From: Tuctoria greenei
Lineage: Eukaryota; Streptophyta; Magnoliopsida; Poales; Poaceae
Direction: 5' to 3'
Length of the DNA: 64,000 nucleotides
NCBI GenBank assembly: GCA_036927565.1
Contig: JAYESD010000008.1
Coordinates: 118,571,498-118,635,497 of the forward strand
Part shown: one piece after another, positions 44,861 through 55,296 of the stretch
Numbering within the stretch: the first letter of the stretch is position 1
Layout: each line of letters opens with the position of its first letter
Program-made: the position numbers and the translations under genes
The notes under the pieces: generated by a model
The model's database searches: none
What the model was told of the DNA's origin: nothing
Seen by the model: the letters and a program-made list of their open reading frames with translations, nothing else

Positions 44861-44870
44861 TTTATAGCAA
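44861..44870 (-). promoter_or_regulatory. TATA box upstream of small gene copy A
   Basis: The minus strand reads GCTATAAAAG about 130 bases before ATG 44730. Copy B has CTATAAGAT about 75 bases before its ATG. Confidence 0.55.
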
Positions 44871-45987
44871 GTCGTCGTCTAACGCATGATTGGAGATGAT
44901 CGGACGCTTCAAAAATTGTGCTTTTGAATCGACGGTCAGAGTTACTCCAAACCGCGGTTCGCCTCCTCTCGGTTATCGCAACGGCTCAACACGTCCCATC
45001 GGCCAGTTTTTTAATTTGACACGCGCATGGCAATCGACCGAGAGTCCATATCTTTTTTTAAAGGATTTGACCGTTGACGACCGAGAATCCATATCGAACT
45101 GATAATTGTCGTGATCATGGATGACGGTGGAAATGAATGTAATGCATGTGAAAGAGACTCGTGATCAAGCATGTTTGGTCACGTGTTGAGGAATTTTGTG
45201 CCCCCTTGTTGAGGAACATGTTAGTTGGATGATGTTGAGGATCGGATGTGGCGTACGTGTTTTCACAAGTGTGTTCATTTGTTCCTAAAATCAGAACACG
45301 TAGCGGCTAGCACCTACGCCTGTCGTTTCTTCAAAAGACGAGTACAGCAATACATAATGGCAGCATGTGATCGATTAATTTGATGAACCACGTACGTACG
45401 TAGTGAGAGTTATGTGCTTATTAGACGATGGTAGTCCACATTCTATCCTCGTACCATCGAGGGAAGATCCTTGTGTCAAATTTGTTATCTCTATTGATGA
45501 CAGGATACTATTCTTCATTAGTGTGGTAGTTAAACTGCCATATAGGTTGAGAGCATACACACATGCATGGTAGAGAATATGATAAATATAGAAATATATA
45601 TACATGGTAGAAAATATTATTCTATTATTGGAATACATGTTTGGGACATACCATGCATATGTACGTCTAACATCCATGTGCAAGACCTCGATCATGTTTG
45701 CTGACGTTACATGTTCTCTTTTTTTTTGAGAGATCATCATGTTTGAGGCTCGTTGATCATGTTTGGGGCATAGCATGCATGGACAACTAACATGCATGTG
45801 GAAGACCTCGATGCATGAGAAATAACATGCATGTTTTTAAAAGCAAGATATAGTGTTTCCTCAAGAAAAAATAATTTTATGAGAGATTGGGCGCAAAAGC
45901 ACAAAAGCTAGAAGTTGAGCGATGCACCTACGAATTCCATATGCCGGGATGATCGATGGAAGCCGATCCGAAAACTCGGTGGTAAGA
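44871..45987. other. Intergenic region, no gene seen
   Basis: AT-rich. Holds GGCTCGTTGATCATGTTTGG at 45749 with neighbours TAGCATGCATGGACAACTAA, repeated from 41890 and 41994, and a looser copy near 45635. Confidence 0.5.
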
Positions 45988-46577
45988 TCAGTAGTCGCCG
46001 GAGAGCATCTTGTGGCCGACCTCGAAGGAGACGAAGGCGTCGATGCACGCATAGCTGATCCACTCGCCGGAGAGATTGTACGCGTTTCGTCCTCACCCCG
46101 TAAGGCTTCTCCATGTCGGCGCCCATCACAGCGCTCGATGTCCTTCATCCCCATGCAGCGAAGGCTCGGGCGATCCATCTCCTCTGCTACGAGCTCGGCC
46201 AGGTCCACAGTTTTGGCCATTTTCAGCTGCCAGTCCTTCCAAAGTCTGTCGGCGTCACCCTCCACGCCGACGCCGACGAAGTAGTAGTCGGAATCGCCGT
46301 GGAAATCTTCCAGCTCGTCTGGGAAGTAGTCAGCGTGGATGACCTGGAATATGAGGCAGCGGCGGCCGACGCAGAGCTCCAGAACGGCGACGGGGTTCTA
46401 GTCAGCGGAGTAGCTGGGGCACCACTCGACGTCGAGCCCGAGACGAGCTTGTGAAGGCGCCGACATTGGATGGAGAGGACCTCCTCAAGCCAGTCCTCCA
46501 CGGCCTTACCGGAAGACGTCACGGTGGTGGTGATCACGTCTTCCTCGAACGTCACGTTGTACACCTGAGTCCCCGCC
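45988..46577 (-). pseudogene. WRN/RNase D-like 3'-5' exonuclease pseudogene
   Basis: ATG at 46577 starts MAGTQVYNVTFEEDVITTTV. Further down, in changing frames, are LDVEWCPSYSAD (exo I, the DxE pair), LELCVGRRCLIFQVIHADYF, FVGVGVEGDADRL (exo II region) and KTVDLAELVAEEMDRPSL. Near the end comes SYACIDAFVSFEVGHKM (exo III, Y...D), closing with TGA at 45988. Length and order match the compact single-exon DEDDy-family exonucleases common in grasses. A frameshift lies just before the DVEW motif (about 46440), a TAG near 46397 and two more frame changes near 46100-46130. The gene is dead although its motifs are readable. Confidence 0.78.
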
Positions 46578-47785
46578 ATTGGGTCTCTCTCCTTGTCGTC
46601 CCTACAATTGTTGTCTGCGGCGGTGCGGTGCAACTTCTCTCTTGTGCAAAACCTTTGTCTACACCTTTAGTTTGGATTTCAATTGGAAACGGGCCTGGAT
46701 ATATAACTGATGCAGTTACGATATGAGCGGAGGAGTTTTCCAATTTGATGGACCCGAGCCCGGAGTAAACAGAGTAATGAAGATTTTTGAATCTTATATA
46801 CTCTTTCTAATTTTTAATTCTTATCGTTATGACCACAAGTTGCATTGTCTCAACCTAACACCACGTACAACAACAACAACATTTCTCAGGAGCCCACCCA
46901 CTGGATATGCTGGGTGGGCCACGGGATACCCTGGGTAGTCTCCAGAGAGTATCTAGTGTGAATACATGCTAGAGAGATCAGCGGAATCAGGAACTGGCCA
47001 ATGAAGATGGATGTCAGCAGTGTCATGGTTCATGTATCGAAACGCGCACCATCCTTTTTCTTCTTCTCCTTTTTCTTATAAGTTTGTATTATTTTCCACC
47101 AATCTTCTAACCCTTCTTTATTTGAAGTTGTACGGTTGGATCAGGATACGTCACGAGCGTACACTTTATGACACACTAGTGAAAGTGAAACACCCGATAC
47201 ATTTTATGACACACTTGTGAAAGTAAAATACTCAATACATTTTATTATTATGGAAGTCTATAACTAAGACTTTTAATCCAAATCGGGCAAAAATTTTGAT
47301 GACCATGACTTCTAGCTTGTTTTTGCAAGCCATCCGAATCAAGTCTTTTTTGTCTTCACCCTTTTGCAATGACGCCCACGAGCATATAATATGGGCTAAA
47401 GTTGATAGTACGCCAGAAACTTTTGTTGCGTTTTTTGTGATTTACTACATGCTTTGCTGTTTGATTGCTCATTATGTTGGATCCGTGTTGGGTTTGAACA
47501 TAGAGAGTGGGCTTCTCCCTGTTGGTCCTATTAGATAAACTAGGTGATAGTCACTTTCTAGATCTCCAGCTCAGTAGAGTTGGAAGTGGAAATATATTCC
47601 ATTCTAAAAGATAAAAGAGATAAATAGTCCACTAGTTTATTGTTAGAACAGCGACATTAGATCTTTTCCTCACATTAAGATGATTACAAACAAGAAAAAA
47701 GAAAAACACAAACTACAAACAAGAAAAGAAAAACAACACAAATAAGAACAAGAAAAAAAACTACTTCTCCTCCACCTCGCTCCAC
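46578..47785. other. Intergenic region, no gene supported
   Basis: Low-complexity and AT-rich parts. Direct repeats around 47165-47240 (ACATTTTATGACACACTTGTGAAAGT-like words twice). An 80-codon frame at 47296 has no recognisable feature. Confidence 0.5.
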
Positions 47786-48175
47786 CTACTTCTCCTTCTC
47801 CTCCTCCTCCTTGGGCTCCTGGCTGGGCTGGGGCGCCTCCCGCGGCGGAGACGAGAAGCCCAGTTTCCTGGACGTCGCCGCCACCAGGTTGTCGCGGCCG
47901 GCGATGCCGAGCTCGTCCGCCAGCGTCTCCTAGAGGACGTCGAGGCGACCGGCTAAGTGCGTCATGCCAAAGATGTAGTGGCCCGTGGTCCCCATTGCAG
48001 CATACTCTGGAAGGGGACCAAGCCCAAGGCGATGCATGGAGCGCGATGTATTATCAAATACATCACGCACCATCTTCCGGAGAGCCCACTCCTTGTCTCG
48101 GGTGGAGTCCGGTCGGGGATGCTTCCCCTTGGCGTCCTTCGGCGGGCTTGGCGGTGGCGTTGTCTTGTCAGCCAT
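47786..48175 (-). pseudogene. Small unrecognised protein, copy B, with nonsense codon
   Basis: ATG at 48175 (MADKTTPPPSPPKDAKGKHP) opens a 129-codon frame to TAG at 47786, broken by TAG at 47930. The core VRDVFDNTSRSMHRLG and GHYIFGMTHLAGRLDVL aligns with copy A, 3.5 kb away on the same strand; after the stop ETLADELGIAGRDNLVAAT also aligns. It is shorter at both ends than copy A. The tail is Glu/Lys-rich. It may be a dead or truncated paralogue. The shared core is the only evidence of a family; I cannot assign a function. Confidence 0.55.
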
Positions 48176-48245
48176 GGTGTTCTTGGCGCGGTTTGGGAAG
48201 AGAGGAAGAGTGGCTATGCGGAGAAGACGATGGCGTGCCCGGGTG

Positions 48246-48254
48246 ATCTTATAG
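48246..48254 (-). promoter_or_regulatory. TATA-like box upstream of small gene copy B
   Basis: The minus strand reads CTATAAGAT, about 75 bases before the ATG, in the same place as in copy A. Confidence 0.4.
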
Positions 48255-48283
48255 CGTAGTAGCAGCCTGGCTGGGGTGCTCAT

Positions 48284-48387
48284 CCTCTGCAGTACTGCAG
48301 GTGCAGTAGAGGTGGCTGACATGTGGGTCCCACACCCTGTAGGGCCCTCATGTCAGCCACCTCTACTGCACCTGCAGTACTGCAGGG
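48284..48387. repeat. Near-perfect 39-bp inverted repeat (hairpin)
   Basis: Left arm CTGCAGTACTGCAGGTGCAG and TAGAGGTGGCTGACATG; the right arm is its inverse, CATGTCAGCCACCTCTA then CTGCACCTGCAGTACTGCAG. The loop is about 25 bases. It lies just upstream of small gene copy B. Confidence 0.9.
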
Positions 48388-48614
48388 GATTTGAACCCGC
48401 CTGGCTGTTCGTCTCTCGACGCATGCAGTAGTGGTGATGGAATGCGGAGCGGCTCCAATTGAATTCAAAGATGCGCATGCGCTGCGCGCGTTTAAGGAGC
48501 CTCAGTGACTGGCACGCTCGTAAGCTCGGTGCGCCTGGTCGTATCAGCCTCCTGTACAAATGGCTACGGCTTGAACGAAGGACCAAACCTTATGCGGCAA
48601 ACAGCAATGTATAA

Positions 48615-49924
48615 TACTTCCTCCGCCCCAACTCAACTCTGTTTCTGTTTTGGTCGAACTAATTACCTTTGACCAATGATTTATATGAAATTTATTAACT
48701 TCAATAACATGTAGTACTAGATTGTATATTATGGAAATATTTTCATGGTGAATCTAAAAGTACAATTCTTGTATAGTTTAAATAGATCAAAATTGCATAA
48801 ATCTCAAAGATAGATTTGACAAAACCTAAGACTTTCCTTTGAATAAGTTTTATATTTTACATTAGTGTTACATATGTAATATGCACATAGGATATATCAC
48901 TTGATAGTTTGGCAAAAAAATATGGAGGAGAAATATGTATATCACATATGCTACTACTACGTAAATTAGAGGTGGGCAAATAAACCTAGAACGAAAAACC
49001 GAAACCGAAAAAAACTGAGACTGGAACCGAAAAGACCGAAATATCGGGTATCGGGTACTTTTCGGGTAGCAGATATAAATAACTGAAAAATAAATACCGG
49101 GTTCGGGTACCACTATCGGGTAACTGAAATAACCGAATAGTCGGTCCATCAAATAATAAGTTAAATTATGCGTGCTAAACAATGAACAATTCAAATTTAG
49201 ATATTTTATTTTCAAGTTGTGATGTGTGAAGTTGTGGGATTTAAATGTTTATTTTTTATTTTTCATTTGTCAATTTATAATAAATTACCTCATGGGATTA
49301 AATTTATCAATCATATTAAATTTGTGCAAACATGACATGGATATAATGTATAATTCGGATATATCGGGTAGGACCGAAGACTGAACCAGAATTTTGGTAC
49401 CCAAAATGTTCGGGTACCTAATATTATTACAACAATTCAGGTAGTGATTTCAAGAAACTGAATTTTGAAAAAGACCAAAATAAATGAACCAAAATATCAG
49501 GTAGACCGAACGCACACCCCTAACGTAAATCCATCTGAAATAATTAGCTAGTTTGAGGATGAATGAAGTTGAGCTTGCGAGCTTGATGAGCACCATCATT
49601 GTTTTGAGCAGTGATTAATTTATGGCATCATCAAATCTGGAATAATTTTTCTAGATCATTTGGGGCCAAAAAATTAGTTAACATGCTATATATGAGGAGA
49701 AACATTAGGATATGCTACCTATTGCTTGTGTTGAATAACCCTTTGCCGTGGACAACATATCCGACACTTCATTCTGGTCGCCAGGATCATTCTGCCCCAA
49801 GTCATCTGGGCCAGCAGGCGGAGGACCTTGATGATCAGGATAAGGACCAGGCAAGAAATCATTGGTCAAAGGTAAGTTCGACAAAAGCTAAAAATAGATT
49901 TGAGTTGGGACGGAGGGAGGAGTA
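48615..49924. mobile_element. Stowaway-like ends enclosing 1.3 kb (with a hAT MITE inside)
   Basis: TACTTCCTCCGCCCCAACTC at 48615 and the inverse end GAGTTGGGACGGAGGGAGGA at 49902 match the Stowaway terminal repeat type. Internal pieces (TTTGACCAATGATTTATATG) are like other grass Stowaway relics. At 1.3 kb it is too long for one MITE even after removing the 556-bp hAT insertion, so the ends may belong to two elements or hold other insertions. Confidence 0.4.
48967..49522. mobile_element. hAT-type MITE with exact 8-bp target duplication
   Basis: Ends TAGAGGTGGGC and, inverted, TAGGGGTGTGC. The 8-bp duplication ACGTAAAT flanks both sides (48959-48966 and 49523-49530). The interior has ACCGAAA / TCGGGTA words in both orientations. 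556 bp, no coding capacity. Confidence 0.88.
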
Positions 49925-50301
49925 CATTTTACAGACCGCTTTGCAGGCCCCGCTGCGAGTGATCTCCTGCCTGCTGACAACTCTAGCGGCTAAATTAGCG
50001 TACAACTGCACTTTAGAAGCCGTAACCCCAGTTTGCATCAAAGGAAACTCACGGGATAGTTTAAAGGAATGGAATCCTCCGGAAGGGAAAGACATTCATA
50101 CGAGTTTCGCAAGTAGCATTCCATACAGTGCACTTTAGAAGCCATAACCATCACTGCGCGCGTCTCATCATCTTCTCCGCGTGTACTAATAAAGACACAC
50201 CATCCTCTTCTCCGCAACACACACATGCCATCCTCTTCTCCGCGCGTACTCTTCCTCTTCGTCTCCATCGCGCGCGCCCTCATTGGTTCCCTTCGAAGCC
50301 C
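49925..50301. other. Upstream flank of the F-box pseudogene, no gene
   Basis: TGCACTTTAGAAGCC occurs twice (50009 and 50130). The frame of the F-box pseudogene is open back to 50128 but nothing upstream of 50302 looks conserved. Confidence 0.45.
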
Positions 50302-51078
50302 ATGGAGCTCCCCTTGCCGCACGATATTGCGGTCCTGATCGCGGGGTGGGTCGCCGCAACCTCCCCACAGCCCATGGACGACCTCTCCAGTCTGCGCGCC
50401 ACCTGCAAGGCCATGCACGCGGCGTGCCGGGATCGCGCCGTGGGTAGGCGCGTGGCGTTGGTGCGGGAGAGCATCTGGAAGTTTACCTGGAGCTACGACC
50501 ACCTCGTGGAGCGCTTGGCAATCGTCGACAACCCTCATGCGTGCTACATCACCGGGTCTGACCTCGTCTTCCTGCACGGTCGCGCGCAGTCGGGCACCCA
50601 GTTCCTTGCCCGGGCGGCCGCGAACGGCAACATGGTGGCGGCCTAGGTCCTCTCCATGCACCACTATGACGTCGACCGTGGGTCCCGTGATGCCTTCTAG
50701 TATATCTGACAGGTCAAAGGTGAGGCCCACGTCGGCTACAATGCGGTCGGGTCCGTCGCCATGAAGTGGACCAACAAGGAGTGCTGCCGGTGTTGGCATG
50801 AAGCCATGAATAGTATCGATGGTGTCGTCTAGAGGTTCCTGGGCAGGCCTTGTACAGAAGAAGCGCCGGTGGCGGTGCCCAACATTGATGATGACCCTTG
50901 GGGCTGCTAAATAGGGGGGAACCAGGGAACTGCCTGCTGCGGCAGGCCTACGTGGGAGGAGTGGACAATCTTTTTTACAGAGAACTATAGGATTAAGCAC
51001 GAGCATGACCTATTCTACCGTCAGGCATTGTACTCTATGGGTTATATTCCCTCCATTCCCATTTGGATGCACCCCTAG
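50302..51078 (+). pseudogene. F-box-like protein pseudogene (At2g35280-like grass family)
   Basis: One frame of 258 codons, MELPLPHDIAVLIAGWVAAT to a TAG at 51076, with five nonsense codons (50644, 50698, 50707, 50830, 50908) and no frameshift. Readable landmarks are PMDDLSSLRATCKAMHAACR and DRAVGRRVAL (F-box-like N-terminus), NPHACYITGSDLVF, FLARAAANGNMVAA (Sel1-like helical repeat), a Cys cluster CCRCWHEA, and a C-terminus EEWTIFFTENYRIKHEHDLF. These fit the large cereal family of F-box proteins related to At2g35280, presumed SCF ubiquitin ligase adaptors. All frame-preserving damage is point mutation. The opposite strand is open for 322 codons by chance. Confidence 0.78.
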
Positions 51079-51207
51079 TTCTCCCAACGCCAATTAAAAA
51101 AGAACAAAGGGAGTATCTAAAATAGACTTATAGTATATGTGTTTCCCCTATGCCCGCTCGTCTCTGATGAATGTTGCACTTGTTGTGTTTCCCCTATGCA
51201 CGCTCGT

Positions 51208-52435
51208 TGTTGACGGTCCTTAAGTACCACATTTTGACCATCAATTCACCTCATAATGTGCATAAAAGAAACACAAAACATAGTGGTAGGGTTATACACT
51301 AACCCAATTCCACAAGTGTTGGTGTTTATTTGTATGCTGGTGAATTATTACCCAAAATACCAAAACATGCAGGGATGAATCCATGAAAATGGATTTCAAC
51401 GAATCAGGCGATGACATGTGGCAACACATGGATCAAATGGCCCAAAAACAAAATAATATGAGGAGATCCACTGGTGTTGCACCCATATATATCAAGAGGG
51501 CCCACCTGGAAGCCACCTGGAGGAAGCACTCCCCGAGGGGAGCCTTGACCAGGTCAGCTGAACCCCCTAGTCGGCCGACCTCTTCCTGGCGCCAAACTCG
51601 GTCAAACGACACGTGTTTGCTCCTCTCGGCTCCCTGAGGTCAATGGTGACTGATTCGCGCATAAATTGTGGTGGGAACCGGCCCTTCTCCACCTATAAAT
51701 AGACCCCCTTACCTCACTTCTTACACACACTAAAAGTTGAGAATAGTGCTACACTCCAAAGGTTTAGAGTAGTTCTAGAGGCTACCAAAGTAGAAGGAGA
51801 GTGTGGTGAAGAGTCTGGGAGAAGGAGGCTTGGGCTTGTCAAGTCCCTCTTCTACACTTGTACCCCTACAAAAGTTTTACTCAATCAAGTAAGTCTTTAT
51901 GAATTCAATACAAGTTTGATCTTTTATTCTTAGTAGTTTGCACAAGTAGTTACTTGTGCGTTCACTGCTTTAATTCATTAGAGGCTCTAGTTGTAGCTTT
52001 GTGTTCGAAACAACTAGAGTAGTGATTTGGAACATAAGCATGGTGATTAGGTTATAAATCATTAGTGGATATCTCGTAGACCCATAGATTGAAGAGGTAG
52101 GCAGTAGGTGGTGACAGTCCTATCTATCCTTCGTAATCCTCCACGTTCGGCTATGCCATAGGCTCTTGGCGGGAGTCGTCCTAGTATTGCTAGGAGTAAG
52201 CCCGTGCCCGAAGCAAGCATCTACTGCAAACTACCTTGAATTAGGATCAATACTTTGAATTCCTCTCTGTCCCTTGCCTACCAAACAACTTTGTGTCCTT
52301 GGGTGAGCTAGTTCGAAAGATTAGCACACACATTCTTTGGATTCAATACCCTTGGGAATACTCCTTAAGGGGAAGTGCTACAACGGTATTTCCTAGCGCT
52401 TGCGGATAACTCTGTGGTGTTAAGAAATACCAACA
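51208..52435 (+). repeat. 5' LTR of the Athila-like element
   Basis: TGTTGACGGTCC...ACCAACA, 1228 bp, with short inverted ends TGTTG/CAACA and a TATA box at 51694. Confidence 0.82.
51694..51701 (+). promoter_or_regulatory. TATA box of the Athila-like LTR
   Basis: TATAAATA in the context CTCCACCTATAAATAGACCC. Confidence 0.65.
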
Positions 52436-52443
52436 AGCATTTC

Positions 52444-52461
52444 TGGCGCCGTTGCCGGGGA
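52444..52461 (+). other. Primer binding site, tRNA-Asp type
   Basis: TGGCGCCGTTGCCGGGGA lies eight bases after the LTR. It is complementary to the 3' end of plant tRNA-Asp and typical of Athila-type elements. Confidence 0.85.
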
Positions 52462-52560
52462 ACGGTTGCTGTTAATCTTCGAACCAAGATCACCCTCGTA
52501 TCATATCCCCTTTATCTATCATCTTACCTTTCTTATTCTTACCTTACCACAACCATATAA

Positions 52561-53170
52561 ATGGAGCAACCCACCATTCATTCTTACTCTGCTCCGAAGG
52601 GCAAGTTCTGTGAGCCACCGCCTTCGGCGGAACCTATTTGTTCAACCAGCTATGAACTTCGCCCTCGCTTTATAGCCATGGTTCGGGAACAATCTTTCTC
52701 GGGAACGGATTGTGAAAACCCTTACCACCATCTACGAGAGTTCGAACAACTGTGTTCATGCCTTCTAATCAAAGGTATGACACAGGAAACTTTCAAATGG
52801 AAGTTGTTTCCTTTTTCCCTCAAGGAAAAAGCCAAACAATGGTACAACCATTACGTTGGGAAGACAAACGGTGATCGGAGCGAATTACGAGACAAATTTT
52901 GTCTTGATTTCTTTCCCATTGCCCGAATTGTTTCCTTTTGAAAGGAAGTACTATGCTTCCAGCAGATGGAGAAGGAATCCATAGGTGCAGCTTGGGATAG
53001 ATTTTCTCTTTTGAAAAATTGTGGCCCAGTTAATCCCTGATCCAATGCTTTTGCAACATTTCTTCATGGGATTGAACAAAGAGTCTGCCCTCCCATTATG
53101 GCTGGAGGATCTTGACATTATGGCTGGAGGATCTTGCCTCCATAAGACTCCATAGGAAGGCAAGGATCTT
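52561..53170 (+). pseudogene. gag: Gag of the Athila-like element, broken
   Basis: ATG at 52561 (MEQPTIHSYSAPKGKF). The core NPYHHLREFEQLCSCLLIKG, KLFPFSLKEKAKQWYN and LDFFPIARIVSF is the retrotrans_gag domain as seen in Athila-type elements. A TGA follows at 52939, and the frame continues with KEVLCFQQMEKESIGAAWDR, then a small duplication around 53096-53125 (CATTATGGCTGGAGGATCTTG twice) and decay. Confidence 0.8.
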
Positions 53171-53203
53171 CTGGACAGAATTCTAGAAAATTTTTCCTTC
53201 ATT

Positions 53204-53915
53204 ATGGATCTTAATGAGCCTCCCCAAGAGGAAGTCATGTCAAGAATAGAGGATACACTCTTGGACAACGATGAGCCCATTTCTTGTTTACCCCAAGCCT
53301 TGCCAGAAAAATCCTCTCCCGAACCTGAAACTACGAAGGTAGAAGAAATTCAACCCTCGCAGTTTCCATTTTACTTCGAGGAAGAGCTTTTTGAAGATTA
53401 TGAAAATACCTCGAAGTATTGTTGCCATAGGAAACCTTCATTGGCACCAACTCCACCTGAACCACCTGATGGGGTGTTCGCTCGTAAGACGGTCAAGGAG
53501 TTGACCTCTATCCTAAGCAGAGAGTGGACAGCTGAAGTCGAGACTTCACCTGAAATTTATCGGATGACCTCACCTTTGGCTACCATTTTATGTTCAATTA
53601 GAGGGACACCAATGAGAATCCTATACAACCCTACTGTTGGAGCAAATCTCATTTCTGATTCTTGTGCTCTCGACATTCTTGGCGATGTGCCATTGGCACC
53701 AACACGCAAATCCTACTGAGATTCATTTGGAACCATTCTTGAAGGATGTGGGGTTCTGCAACAAGTGTATGTTAGACACAAAGATGTTGAGGGTCTCCTA
53801 GACTTTCACATGTTCGAAATCAAAAATTTCGACATCATGATAGGGGTTCCCATAGAGAAATTTCTCATGGAAGTTTCTTTGGAAGGAAGACTCAATATCA
53901 ATCTTGGATGGAGAA
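53204..53915 (+). pseudogene. Gag-pol linker and protease of the Athila-like element, truncated
   Basis: A frame from 53204 to 53719 carries an acidic linker. A retropepsin-like segment follows: RMTSPLATILCSIRGTPMRI, then ILYNPTVGANLISDSCALDI. The catalytic Asp of a typical D-x-G is not obvious (NPTVGANL occupies that place). After a stop at 53717 the sequence continues (HKDVEGLLDFHMFEIKNFDI, MIGVPIEKFL) until the Tat-2 LTR at 53916. The rest of pol lies beyond the right edge, if it survives. Confidence 0.7.
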
Positions 53916-54763
53916 TGTCGGTGGTTTGGATCCGGCAGATCTCCCAACACTACTAAAGTGTTAGAGGAGTTTGTGGTTCGGTGTGGGCGCGCGGAGATTC
54001 AAGAAGGTGAATTGTAAATGATGCAGGAGACACAAGAACTTACGTGGTTCGGGCCGCCTGAGAGTAATACCCTACTCCACGGGTGTGTTGGTGTTGTATT
54101 AGCTGTATGAGCTTGTACTGAGCGTCTAGGGAGCATCTGTAGAGCGCGTGTGTAAACGTCGTCGGCCTGTCCTTTTATAGTACAAGGGCAGGCCGTTACA
54201 AATTAGCCTGGCCCGACATGTGGCACCGGCGGTTACTAGTATTGATACTTATTCAACACGTTTAATTGCCCTTAATGACCGTGTAATGGGCTTTGACAGC
54301 ACCGTTACTGGTAATTAAGGTCGTCCGATCATGTGTCATTAGTATGGTATTAATGACACTTAATCGGGTCTTGAAGTCCTTGATTCCCCTTTGAAGATCC
54401 GGAGCCATTGCGGGGTCTTCCGGAGGTTAGAGGCTGAAGATCCGACGGTTGGACACGTGTCAGCACCGGAGCACACTGTGGAGAACAGATGGTTCCGGTG
54501 TTACCCAACACGTGTCAGCACCGGAGCTTCCCTCGGTCTGGGGTTAGATCCGGGGTGCCACTTCGGTACGTAGCCCGGAGCTTCCCCCTTTGCGGGTGGT
54601 AGCTCTGGTTTGATAGTACACGTGGCATCCCTGGGGCCATGTTGGAGAAGCGGGTCCGGACATGTCTGACATGTGGGCCTCCGAAGGTCTTCAAATCAAG
54701 TAGATGACTTTCCCTTGAGATCTCTGCAATCCCAAGGGGTATATGGTACCTAGGGTACCGACA
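53916..54763 (-). repeat. 3' LTR of Tat-2
   Basis: 848 bp, TGTCGGTGGTTT...GGTACCGACA, ends forming the inverted TGTCGGT/ACCGACA pair. TATA box on the minus strand at 54171-54180. Bases 54764-54780 (minus GGGCCCAGGGGGCCAC) form the purine-rich priming tract. Confidence 0.88.
54171..54180 (-). promoter_or_regulatory. TATA box of the Tat-2 LTR
   Basis: The minus strand reads CTATAAAAGG, identical in Tat-1. Confidence 0.65.
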
Positions 54764-55296
54764 GTGGCCCCCTGGGCCCATCTTCGGGGAAGACCCCTTG
54801 GATGAAGTCATTCCGCCGGAGGTGGGTCCATCCTTCGACTTTTGAACTGAGTCTTCAAAGGCTTTCGGATGTGCCGTTGGCGATGGTTTGGAGTTAAATC
54901 CTCGCCGCGTGGCGTATCCCTTGTGCGGCAGGTGAGATCTTTGCCGTGTGGATCTCACGCAATTGAAGGTCACCGGTTCCCGATACAAAAATCGTATCGG
55001 TTCCGCACGCCTTGTCAGGCTGCCGCCTTCGGGCTTCCCGCCTCATGATGGATACCGTTTGCCTGGGTAAGAACCTCGACTTGATCGTCGGGGTAGTCCC
55101 GGGCCCTCTTGTCATCGGCTGGATGGAATTTTTGAGTGGTATCTTCGACTTCCTTGCGGTTTCCATCCAAGCATCGCAAGGGCTTACTTAAGAGGGAAAG
55201 CGCGCACCATTTGGGGTTCTTTATGCCTCTCATCTGATCTTGCGCTCAAACTCCCAACTTGTACTTCGCTTTTCTTCTCTTGCCTAGCCGTGCCGC
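54764..55296 (+). other. Leader of the Tat-2 antisense gene
   Basis: No conserved coding signal. This stretch must hold the promoter of the antisense gene if it has its own, but no clear TATA box is visible. Confidence 0.4.

Larger units (their letters stand above)
51208..53915 (+). mobile_element. Athila-like Ty3/gypsy retrotransposon, 5' part
   Basis: A full LTR, a tRNA-Asp type primer site, gag and the start of protease are present; at 53916 the Tat-2 LTR cuts it. TSD candidate CTCGT at 51203-51207 cannot be checked because the other end is outside. It inserted shortly after the F-box pseudogene. Confidence 0.82.

Noticed and set aside
47296..47538. 80-codon frame with hydrophobic stretch
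   Set aside because: No homology recognised, no promoter, and it lies in AT-rich sequence. It fits chance.
50038..51006. 322-codon open frame on the minus strand
   Set aside because: It lies antisense to the F-box pseudogene, whose sense frame has conserved family motifs. The antisense translation has no recognisable domain.
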